A stretch of DNA of 23,385 nucleotides from a virus, in IMG/VR virus record IMGVR_UViG_3300017956_002049, positions 1 to 23,385 of that record, one strand, 5' to 3'. The notes below the pieces were generated by a model that was given only the letters and a program-made list of their open reading frames with translations, searched no databases and was not told the DNA's origin. Made by a program: the position numbers and the translations under genes. Below, piece by piece: positions 1 to 6,790 of the stretch; the first letter of the stretch is position 1, and each line of letters opens with the position of its first letter.

Positions 1-1
1 C

Positions 2-289
2 GAAATTTTCTGCTTGGGACCAGACAACGCAATCAAGATCAAAGACTATGTTGGCATGATAGCTGCCAAGATTGGCTGGAAAGGACATGTAAACTGGAAT
101 ACAAAACCCAAACGTGCTGGCGAAATTTACCTACTAAACAGCACTAATCAAAAGATTACATCCAAGTTAGGTTGGGCTCCTAAAGTGGGACTCAGCGAAG
201 GCTTGGACAGAACTATTGCTATTTGGCGAGACATATTGGAGAACGAACTGCCCTTCAACAATAATACCAAGTTCAGCAAGGGAAAATAG
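2..289 (+). CDS. NAD-dependent epimerase/dehydratase, C-terminal part (5' truncated by window edge)
   Basis: Only the last 95 codons are present; the frame is open from base 2, so the start lies outside the window. The readable part (LGPDN, then a helix DYVGMIAAKIGW, then a TKPKRAGEIYLL stretch and LGWAPKVGLSEGLDRTI) matches the C-terminal substrate-binding region of extended short-chain dehydrogenases such as GDP-mannose or dTDP-glucose 4,6-dehydratases and UDP-sugar epimerases. These convert nucleotide sugars in the cytoplasm for surface polysaccharide or glycan synthesis. The Rossmann nucleotide-binding half and the catalytic YxxxK motif are not in view, so the exact reaction cannot be assigned. 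It ends 87 bases before a sigma70 promoter that begins the next transcription unit. Phages commonly carry such sugar genes; the family is reasonably secure, the substrate is not. Confidence 0.75.
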   Translation, partial: EIFCLGPDNAIKIKDYVGMIAAKIGWKGHVNWNTKPKRAGEIYLLNSTNQKITSKLGWAPKVGLSEGLDRTIAIWRDILENELPFNNNTKFSKGK

Positions 290-375
290 CCAAATAATTC
301 AAAATTGCCCTAAAAAAGGCATATTTGATCCTACAACCACTATATAGCATTAAATGTAGTTATAATTCTACGGAG

Positions 376-403
376 TTGACAAACTGCATTTAGATGTTAT
401 ACT
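376..403 (+). promoter_or_regulatory. sigma70-type early promoter
   Basis: TTGACA at 376-381, a 16-base spacer, then TATACT at 398-403. The -35 is a perfect consensus match. Transcription would begin near 410, which places the TTG at 406 upstream of the RNA start and supports the ATG at 430 as the true start of the following gene. The -10 and next bases (TATACTAAT) are identical to those of the promoter at 20833-20860. Confidence 0.8.
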
Positions 404-429
404 AATTGGAATTCAAACAGAGATCTAAC

Positions 430-1602
430 ATGCCAAAACGCAAAGGTAAAGAAATATCTACCAGCGGAGTTGTAGTACCCGACTGGACAATGATTGACTA
501 CACTATCAAGCCTTACAAAGATAAGGGAATTAAACGCGACTACAAATCCAACCTCAACGGCGGAATGTGGTACATACATTACGAAGTATCACCCAAAAAG
601 ATCACAGCAGAGTTTTTGAAATATGCACTTAAAGAATTCGGTAATAAAGATGAGGTGGCACTGCTTAAAGCTCTACCAGATTATCGGTTTGCAACTGTGG
701 GTAAGTACTCGTACATGATGGCACACGGTGCCAACATAGATCCTGATACCCTTGCCAGAATGGAAAACTGGTACAAGGAGTTGGTTGAGAAAGCCAAAGT
801 GGCGATTGCAAAGAAAGAAGCAGAGGAAGCCCAAGAAGAGAAACCCAAAAAGCAAGTCATTACCATACAGCAACGTATGAGGGAACAAATGGCAACCTTA
901 TGTGGAGAGTGGGACGGATTTTTAGACGAGCTTGTAGAAGAAAGAATAACTCTCAAACGGTTTGACCCATATAACGAAATGAGAGCAGGCAAGGGCGGTG
1001 TAGAGATCAAGCCAGCACACGCCAAGATTATCAAGGATATGTATGCTGCTGAGTATGACGAAGCAAAGTTAGTTGTAGAGTGGTCAGATCCAGAAATCAA
1101 AGAAGCATACGCTCATCTTAATAGTGCTAAATTGCGTAAAGAGTTTTTGGGATTTTACGAAGCAATCTATACTGCATGCGACACGTTTATTAACACACAA
1201 AAAGCAACACGCAAACCACGCAAGCCCAAAGCAGTAAGCAAGTCCAAATTAGTGGAAAAATTAAAGTATCAAGCATCTGAAAGCAGTTTAGGACTTGCAA
1301 GCATACACCCTGTAAGCATTGTGGATGCACATACACTTTGGGTATATAATACCAAGACTCGTAAAATGGGTATCTACGTAGCAGACGAAATGTTGAATAC
1401 CCTGTCTGTTAAAGGCACCACCATACAAAATTTTGATACTGCTAAGAGTACACAAAAAACGGTGCGTAAACCAGAAATCCTCAAAGGTTCTGACAAACTT
1501 GCACGTACCAAAATTGAGAAATTATACAACGAACTCACAACAACTGAAACAAAATTAAACGGAAGAATAAACGAAAGTACAATCCTGATTAAGGCCTTTT
1601 AG
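430..1602 (+). CDS. Unknown early-promoted 390-aa phage protein
   Basis: I do not recognise a named family. The protein is 390 aa from the ATG at 430. An in-frame TTG at 406 would lie before the predicted transcription start. A weak AGAGA ribosome-binding site (419-423) precedes the ATG. It is lysine-rich with a basic N-terminus (PKRKGK). Residues about 120-145 form a charged helix rich in Glu, Lys and Ala, likely a coiled coil, and a Lys/Arg/Pro-rich linker (ATRKPRKPKAVSKSK) lies near residue 265. The C-terminal third contains beta-like stretches around LWVYNTKTRKMGIYVADE. No membrane segment or signal peptide is visible. It is the only gene directly behind this host-type promoter and is followed by a late box, so it is probably transcribed early, unlike the structural genes after it. 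The basic linkers suggest nucleic-acid contact, but this is only inference. Confidence 0.75.
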   Translation: MPKRKGKEISTSGVVVPDWTMIDYTIKPYKDKGIKRDYKSNLNGGMWYIHYEVSPKKITAEFLKYALKEFGNKDEVALLKALPDYRFATVGKYSYMMAHGANIDPDTLARMENWYKELVEKAKVAIAKKEAEEAQEEKPKKQVITIQQRMREQMATLCGEWDGFLDELVEERITLKRFDPYNEMRAGKGGVEIKPAHAKIIKDMYAAEYDEAKLVVEWSDPEIKEAYAHLNSAKLRKEFLGFYEAIYTACDTFINTQKATRKPRKPKAVSKSKLVEKLKYQASESSLGLASIHPVSIVDAHTLWVYNTKTRKMGIYVADEMLNTLSVKGTTIQNFDTAKSTQKTVRKPEILKGSDKLARTKIEKLYNELTTTETKLNGRINESTILIKAF

Positions 1603-1614
1603 ATTGCTAAAATA

Positions 1615-1622
1615 GATAAATA
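1615..1622 (+). promoter_or_regulatory. T4-type late promoter box, leaderless geometry
   Basis: GATAAATA at 1615-1622, followed after 5 bases by the ATG of the neck gene. T4 late promoters (TATAAATA) start RNA about 6 bases after the box, which would put +1 exactly on the A of the ATG at 1628. No Shine-Dalgarno sequence lies between the box and the start. Confidence 0.7.
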
Positions 1623-1627
1623 CTAGT

Positions 1628-2389
1628 ATGGCTATAGATCAAATAGGATACAAATCCAGACAAGAATTAATCAAGGAACTACAGTTACGCCTTGCTGACG
1701 GCATTGTTGATGTAGAACTAGATCGTGATCATTACGATGTAGCAATAGACAAAGCACTAGCAATGTATCGTCAAATGAGTTCAGGTAGTGTTGAAGAGAG
1801 TATTATCTTTATTCAAACACAACCTACTGTGACTGAGTATACGTTACCTAATGAGGTAATGGAAGTACGCAGACTATACAGACGTGGTGTAGGGACTAAC
1901 AGTGGTTCAGGCAGTAATTTTGATCCATTTGATGTTGCGTTTAACAACATGTATTTGCTGAATGCAGGACAGATTGGTGGACTAGCAACGTTTGATGCAT
2001 TTAGTCAATACAAAGAAACTGTTGGTAGAATATTTGGTAGTGAATACGATTTTATTTGGAATCGTAATACCAAAGTGCTAAAGATTTTGAGAAACGTCAG
2101 CGTAGATGAAGAGGTTGCGGTTGGTGTGTATAACTTTATACCCGAAGCAACATTATTAAGTGACGTTTATGCATCAAATTGGCTTGGCTCATATGCACTG
2201 GCTCAATCCAAACTTATGCTGGGAGAAGCCAGAAGCAAATACACAAGCGGTTTGCCTGGCGCCGGCGGTGCTATACAGTTGAACGGCGATGCACTTAAAA
2301 CTGAAGGCCAGAATGAAATAGAACAATTAAAACAATCGATATATAACATGGAAGAAGGTAACAAACCTTTGGGATTTATTATAGGCTAA
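1628..2389 (+). CDS. 13: Neck protein gp13-like
   Basis: This is probably the T4 gp13 homologue, a neck component that closes the filled head and forms the platform to which the tail joins. The main support is the N-terminal region (residues about 10-50), where an SRQELIKELQLRL helix is followed by VDVELDRDHYDVAIDKALAMYR. This has the same pattern as the N-terminus of T4 gp13 (a KELKDVILRRLG-type helix, then INVELT and a helix ending ALELYGEY). A TEYTLP segment and EVRRLYRRG follow. It is 253 aa against about 309 in T4, so it is shorter. It lies just before the dNMP kinase and the tail sheath. A gp14 partner is not seen in this window. Expression is probably late, from the box at 1615, with no visible ribosome-binding site. 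An alternative is another connector protein of similar fold. Confidence 0.75.
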   Translation: MAIDQIGYKSRQELIKELQLRLADGIVDVELDRDHYDVAIDKALAMYRQMSSGSVEESIIFIQTQPTVTEYTLPNEVMEVRRLYRRGVGTNSGSGSNFDPFDVAFNNMYLLNAGQIGGLATFDAFSQYKETVGRIFGSEYDFIWNRNTKVLKILRNVSVDEEVAVGVYNFIPEATLLSDVYASNWLGSYALAQSKLMLGEARSKYTSGLPGAGGAIQLNGDALKTEGQNEIEQLKQSIYNMEEGNKPLGFIIG

Positions 2390-2411
2390 CTACACAGAGA
2401 ATACATCACAC

Positions 2412-3074
2412 ATGAGTAAAATTATAGGGTTAATTGGTTTTATAGGTTCAGGTAAAGATACAGCAGCAGATAGATTCGTAAAAGACGGATGCATTAAAGA
2501 CAGTTTTGCATCTCCATTAAAAGATTTAGTCAGTACAGTTTTTGGTTGGGAGAGGTCCTTACTAGAAGGTGACACTGTACAAAGTAGAGACTTCCGTGAA
2601 ACGCCAGATGTTTTTTGGAGTCGCAAATTAGATATTCCTCATTTTACTCCACGCCTAGCATTACAGTTAATAGGTACTGACGTAATGCGTACACATTTTG
2701 ATCAAAACATTTGGCTTAACAGTTTAGAGTATCGCCTAAGAACTAGAAATAACAGTGCACAATGTACTGTAGTGAGCGATGCTAGATTTAAAAATGAACT
2801 CTCACTAATTAAAAACATGGGCGGTACAATTATTTGGATACAACGTGGTGATTTACCTGAATGGTATGAAACTGCTGTAGATGCAAATAATGGAAATGTA
2901 GTTGCAGAAAAAATTATGAACACCAAGTATAAAGATGTTCATCGCAGTGAATGGGATTGGGTAGGCGGTCCTGTAGACTATGTTGTCCACAATAATAGTA
3001 CCCTGGAAAATTTCTACGTGGAAATAGATAAAATTCAAACAATTTTACGATCTTCAATGTTGAAGGCTATTTAG
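2412..3074 (+). CDS. 1: Deoxynucleoside monophosphate kinase (T4 gp1-like)
   Basis: Encodes a 220-aa kinase that would phosphorylate dNMPs to dNDPs for phage DNA synthesis in the host cytoplasm. The N-terminus has a P-loop, GFIGSGKDTAADRF (residues 9-22), in the form typical of T4 gp1 and related dNMP kinases. VVSDARFKNE in the middle resembles the substrate/lid region of this family, and a WIQRG strand follows. T4 gp1 is about 241 aa, so length fits. The start ATG is 22 bases after the gp13 stop. Upstream bases have no good Shine-Dalgarno sequence (only CAGAGAA), so translation may be weak or coupled to gp13. Its place inside a late structural operon is unusual for a nucleotide-metabolism enzyme. 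Family assignment is secure; which dNMPs it accepts cannot be read from sequence. Confidence 0.88.
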   Translation: MSKIIGLIGFIGSGKDTAADRFVKDGCIKDSFASPLKDLVSTVFGWERSLLEGDTVQSRDFRETPDVFWSRKLDIPHFTPRLALQLIGTDVMRTHFDQNIWLNSLEYRLRTRNNSAQCTVVSDARFKNELSLIKNMGGTIIWIQRGDLPEWYETAVDANNGNVVAEKIMNTKYKDVHRSEWDWVGGPVDYVVHNNSTLENFYVEIDKIQTILRSSMLKAI

Positions 3075-3134
3075 TAGATTACGCTAAAATTGTTGCACCC
3101 CAAACTCGTTAATACACTAAAATACCCTGATTTG

Positions 3135-3142
3135 CATAAATA
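3135..3142 (+). promoter_or_regulatory. T4-type late promoter box for the tail sheath gene
   Basis: CATAAATA at 3135-3142, 37 bases before the sheath ATG. Predicted RNA start is near 3148, giving a leader of about 30 bases that contains a strong AAGGAG at 3167-3172. Confidence 0.65.
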
Positions 3143-3179
3143 ACTGTTATAATACTCACTAATATTAAGGAGATATAAC

Positions 3180-5978
3180 ATGGCAGAATTAGTATCACCA
3201 GGTGTTAGTATTACGGTAGAAGATCAAAGTTTCTATGCGCCTGCTGGAACTGGAACAGTTCCACTAATTGTGATTGCAACAGCACAAGACAAAACAGCAC
3301 CTAACGGTACTGACACAGCTGCATTCACAACTAAAGCAAGTGCTAATCAGTTGAAACTGATCACTAGTCAACGTGAACTACTAACAAATTATGGTAATCC
3401 GGTATTTAAATCAGATGGCGGCACTGTATTACAGGGTAGCGAGTTAAACGAGTACGGTTTACACGCTGCATACAGTTTCCTAGGACTTGCTAACAGAGCA
3501 TACGTCTTAAGGGCTGACATCGATCTAGACTCAATTGAAGGTTCTTCAAGTGCACCTTCAGCCGCTCCAGCAAATGGTACTTACTGGTTAGACACAGCTC
3601 TATCAGTTTGGGGCCTTAAGAGATGGAACGGTAGTACATGGGTAAGACAAACTGTTAAAGTTGCATCAACAACACAAGTGGACAGTGCAGGCATTCCGCT
3701 AGCAGCATTTGGTGTTGATGGTGATTATGCAGTTTCATACCACGACAACGCTGGTAACACATTAGAAATCATCAGTTTCTACGAAAAAGTAAATGGTGCA
3801 TGGGTGTTAATTGGCGGTGGTTCTTACACTGGCGACTTCCAAGTTGCCAAGCATACAAGCCTACCTATTACAAACAGTTCAGGTGGTTCTTTAAGCACAG
3901 GCGACATGATTTTACAAATGAATTCATCTAACTCAGGTTCGAATCCAGCATTAAAAATTTACGTTAATGGACAGTGGATTACACTTGGTGGTGCTGGTGA
4001 AGAATTTGCATACCAAGCATATAGTGCATATGATACTGGTGGTACTTTAGAGCAAGCAGACCTATGGTTTGACTACTCTGCAGATCAAGCAACAGTAAGC
4101 ATGAAGCGTTGGAATGGTGGTAGCACTAACCAAGCACAAGGTACACAACTGTCTGACACAGCAGTTAGCCTAACAGCTCATACCAATACAGCAATTTCTT
4201 TCAACATTGTTGTACACAATGCAGATGAGCAAAATGGCAACTCAGGTATTATTCCGGTACAGTTAGGTAATAACTCCTCTGGAAGTGCTTACGATTCAGA
4301 CGCAGACGGCAACGCAAGCGTTAACGATATCGTGCAAGCCATCAACGATGCATTAAGTGCTGCTGATAACAGTTTAACATTCTGTGATGATATCACAGCA
4401 AGTAATGTTGCCGGTAAAATTACACTAGTAAGTTCATCTGCTTACGATATTGAAATACGTGGCGGTAACGTTGCTGGATTTGATGCAACTGATATTGGTT
4501 TATTAGATTCTACACCATATACTAACTGGGAAGACCTAAGTTTTGAATCAAGCAGTACAGCATTAACAGGCACACTAGCAGATGGTACTTTATGGTACGA
4601 CAGTCTACTAGATAATGATAATATTGACATCTTGTGGAACGATCCAACCAGCGGTTGGGTAGCATATCCATATGATGTACAAATTGCAGCTTCACAACCA
4701 ACAACACAGTCTGATGGTTCTAGTTCACTGGTAACTAACGATTTGTGGGTTGATAGCAGTGATTTAGAAAATTATCCTCGCATGTACAAAAGATCAAGTG
4801 CAGGTGCTTGGGTAGAAATTGATACAGCAGATCAAATAAGTCAAGACGGTGTTTTATTTGCTGATTTCCGTAGTAGCACTGGTGGTATGGATTCAGATGC
4901 ACCAAGTGCAACAGTATACCCATATTACATTCTTGGTTGGAACAAGAGAATGTCTGGCGGTAACGTTAAGAAATGGGACGCTACAAACAGCAGATGGGAA
5001 GATGAAAGTGGTAACAGAAATAACGGTACTCCTTACATGTTACGTAAGGCTCAAAGAAACGTTATTGTTGAAGCTCTTAACTCTGCATTAGCAAGTAATA
5101 CAGATGCACGTAACGAAAGCAACAGATTTAACCTAATTGCATGTCCTGGTTATACAGAGGCAATGGGTCCAATGAATACGTTGTCAGCAGATCGTAAAGA
5201 AACTGCGTTCGTTATTGGTGATGCTCCACTACGTCTTGCAGCAGATTCCACAAGTATACAAACTTGGGCTGCAAATACAAACAATGTGGGCTTTAACGGT
5301 GAAGATGGATTAACAGTATTCAATGAGTACTCAGCAGTTTATTATCCACACGCTATTACAACAGATTTATCAGGTAATAGTGTACTTTGCCCAGGTTCAC
5401 ACATTGCATTGCGTACACTAGCATACAACGACCAGGTGGCATTCCCATGGTTTGCACCAGCAGGTTTCCAACGTGGTGTTGTAACTAATGCTTCAGGTAC
5501 AGGTTACTTAGACAGTGCTTCAGGTGAGATTGTTCCAGTCGCACTAAGCGAAAGTCAACGTGACACAATGTATATTAATAAGGTTAACCCAATTGGTAAT
5601 TTCCCTGGCAGAGGTTTAGCAGTATTTGGTCAAAAGACACTAAGCTCAACAGCAAGTGCTCTAGATAGAGTTAATGTTGCACGTTTAGTTGTTTACATCA
5701 GAGAAAGACTTGACGATATCGTTAAGCCATTCTTGTTTGAACCAAATGATGAAATCACACGTCAAAATGCCAAGGTTGTTGTAGATAGATTCTTAGGTGG
5801 CCTAGTTTCAAACAGAGGTTTATTTGATTTTGTTACAGTTTGTGATACTTCAAATAACACTCCAGCAACAATCGACCGTAATGAATTACATATTGATGTG
5901 GCTATACAACCGCTTAAAGCAGTTGAATTCATCTACATTCCAATACGTGTTCAAAACACTCTTGGTCAAACAGGTTAA
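3180..5978 (+). CDS. 18: Contractile tail sheath protein gp18, with large modular insertion
   Basis: Encodes the sheath subunit that polymerises around the tail tube and contracts on infection. The N-terminus (MAELVSPGVSITVEDQS, then PLIVIATAQDK) is the classic T4-like sheath start. The C-terminal third (residues about 620-932) carries the conserved sheath core: LIACPGY near 652, PWFAPAG near 756, a NKVNPIGNFPGRGLAVFGQKT segment (800-820), RVNVARLVVYIRERL (830-844) and KPFLFEPND (849-857). The protein is 932 aa against about 659 in T4 gp18. The excess is residues about 120-620, which hold about seven short beta modules with LWxD and NGxWV signatures. The start has a strong AAGGAG 7 bases upstream and a late box further up. 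A rho-independent terminator follows the stop. Sheath identity is secure; the insertion probably decorates the outside of the tail, which is inference. Confidence 0.96.
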   Translation: MAELVSPGVSITVEDQSFYAPAGTGTVPLIVIATAQDKTAPNGTDTAAFTTKASANQLKLITSQRELLTNYGNPVFKSDGGTVLQGSELNEYGLHAAYSFLGLANRAYVLRADIDLDSIEGSSSAPSAAPANGTYWLDTALSVWGLKRWNGSTWVRQTVKVASTTQVDSAGIPLAAFGVDGDYAVSYHDNAGNTLEIISFYEKVNGAWVLIGGGSYTGDFQVAKHTSLPITNSSGGSLSTGDMILQMNSSNSGSNPALKIYVNGQWITLGGAGEEFAYQAYSAYDTGGTLEQADLWFDYSADQATVSMKRWNGGSTNQAQGTQLSDTAVSLTAHTNTAISFNIVVHNADEQNGNSGIIPVQLGNNSSGSAYDSDADGNASVNDIVQAINDALSAADNSLTFCDDITASNVAGKITLVSSSAYDIEIRGGNVAGFDATDIGLLDSTPYTNWEDLSFESSSTALTGTLADGTLWYDSLLDNDNIDILWNDPTSGWVAYPYDVQIAASQPTTQSDGSSSLVTNDLWVDSSDLENYPRMYKRSSAGAWVEIDTADQISQDGVLFADFRSSTGGMDSDAPSATVYPYYILGWNKRMSGGNVKKWDATNSRWEDESGNRNNGTPYMLRKAQRNVIVEALNSALASNTDARNESNRFNLIACPGYTEAMGPMNTLSADRKETAFVIGDAPLRLAADSTSIQTWAANTNNVGFNGEDGLTVFNEYSAVYYPHAITTDLSGNSVLCPGSHIALRTLAYNDQVAFPWFAPAGFQRGVVTNASGTGYLDSASGEIVPVALSESQRDTMYINKVNPIGNFPGRGLAVFGQKTLSSTASALDRVNVARLVVYIRERLDDIVKPFLFEPNDEITRQNAKVVVDRFLGGLVSNRGLFDFVTVCDTSNNTPATIDRNELHIDVAIQPLKAVEFIYIPIRVQNTLGQTG
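3537..5039 (+). repeat. Degenerate modular repeats in the sheath insertion (LWxD...NGxWV modules)
   Basis: At protein level, sheath residues about 120-620 contain diverged modules with a G(T/D)xW or DLWxD opening and an NGxWV-type ending. Residues: 133-155 (TYWLDT...WNGSTWV), 181-212 (VNGAWVLIG), 241-270 (YVNGQWITLG), 293-314 (DLWFDY...RWNGG), 469-496 (TLWYDS...SGWVAY), 520-547 (DLWVDS...AGAWVEI) and a partial one at 595-608 (KKWDATNSRWED). Marine phage fibre and decoration proteins carry very similar short beta modules. Residues about 333-430, between modules 4 and 5, form a different domain. Copies are too diverged to be DNA repeats. Confidence 0.7.
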
Positions 5979-5990
5979 TTTAACCTACAT

Positions 5991-6021
5991 AAAAAGGAGC
6001 TCTTTTGGGCTCCTTTTTTTT
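5991..6021 (+). terminator. Rho-independent terminator after the sheath gene
   Basis: AAAAAGGAGC (5991-6000) pairs with GCTCCTTTTT (6009-6018) around an 8-base loop and is followed by a run of eight T residues. It lies 13 bases after the sheath stop and before the tube gene's own late box, so sheath and tube can be expressed separately. Confidence 0.88.
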
Positions 6022-6061
6022 ATGATATTAAAACAGTAGTTTACAAATTTTAGCCTAAATA

Positions 6062-6069
6062 GATAAATA
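6062..6069 (+). promoter_or_regulatory. T4-type late promoter box for the tail tube gene
   Basis: GATAAATA at 6062-6069. Predicted start is near 6075, with a leader of about 30 bases that includes AGGAG at 6094-6098, 6 bases before the tube ATG at 6105. Confidence 0.7.
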
Positions 6070-6104
6070 TCTGTATAAGTTAATATGGTTCGTAGGAGAA
6101 CAAA

Positions 6105-6746
6105 ATGGCAGATGAAATTCAGACAATAGAAACTAGAAGTAAATTTGGTGTACCCGTAACTGGTTCTTCCGGTTCAGGTATTCTGATGCCTAAACTTAAA
6201 TATCGCTTCCGTGTAAGTATGCTAGGTGGCTTTGGCGGTCAGCCAGAAGCTCGTGCATTTACGCAGAATGTTCAGAGTGTAACTCGTCCAAAGATTACTT
6301 ATGAAGAAGTAGTACTTGATAGTTATAATTCACGCTCTTATGTTCAGGGCAAACACAGTTGGGAACAAATCAACGTAGTTTTACGTGATGATATTTCTAA
6401 CAGCGTATCTAAGTTAGTAGGTGCTCAGATTCAGCGTCAATTGAATCATTTCCAACAGACAACTCCAGCTGCAGGTAACGACTATAAATTCGATATGCAA
6501 ATCGAAGTGTTAGACGGTATTAATGCTGGTGCTTCAGAAGTTTGGTTCCTAGAAGGCTGTTTCTTAACAAACGTTGACTATAGTGAAAGTGACTACAGTG
6601 CAAACGATCCTGTACAGGTGACATTGCAAGTACGTTACGATAATGCAACACATTATCAAGGTAGTAACGATGTTAATGGAAGAGTCGAAGGTGGTAACCC
6701 ATTCCCTGATACTGTTGACCTAAATGATCCAGGCACTGGCGCATAA
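6105..6746 (+). CDS. 19: Tail tube protein gp19
   Basis: Encodes the subunit of the inner tail tube through which DNA passes into the host. Residues 28-44 (MPKLKYRFRVSMLGGFG) form the first tube-fold strand. Residues 58-96 (VTRPKITYEEV, then SYNSRSYVQGKHSWEQINVVLRDD) match the T4 gp19 pattern, in which V.RP, YNS and a W-containing strand end in a DD turn. A helix (VSKLVGAQIQRQLNHFQQ) follows. Further strands (IEVLDG, EVWFLEGCFLTNVDYSESDYS, VTLQVRYDNA) complete the fold. It is 213 aa against 163 in T4, with extra residues at both ends, including a Gly/Asp/Pro-rich C-terminal tail. It lies directly after the sheath, as in T4, but is separated by a terminator and has its own late box and strong ribosome-binding site. 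Assignment is secure. Confidence 0.92.
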   Translation: MADEIQTIETRSKFGVPVTGSSGSGILMPKLKYRFRVSMLGGFGGQPEARAFTQNVQSVTRPKITYEEVVLDSYNSRSYVQGKHSWEQINVVLRDDISNSVSKLVGAQIQRQLNHFQQTTPAAGNDYKFDMQIEVLDGINAGASEVWFLEGCFLTNVDYSESDYSANDPVQVTLQVRYDNATHYQGSNDVNGRVEGGNPFPDTVDLNDPGTGA

Positions 6747-6790
6747 TTTCTTTTAACTTTTAGTTAGAGGAACGCTTATAGGGGAATTAC

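Noticed and set aside
304-322. Weak TGCC/GGCA hairpin after the epimerase gene.
   Set aside because: Only 4 base pairs and no T run; not a credible terminator.
406-429. TTG at 406 as the start of the 390-aa gene.
   Set aside because: It lies before the expected transcription start of the promoter at 376-403; ATG 430 fits better.
3148-3153. TATAAT upstream of the sheath gene.
   Set aside because: No -35 hexamer lies 15-19 bases upstream, and the neighbouring CATAAATA explains late expression better.
4849-6039. Plus-strand open frames at 4849-5091 and 5824-6039 overlapping the sheath gene.
   Set aside because: They are out of frame with the sheath coding sequence, and the second runs through the terminator.
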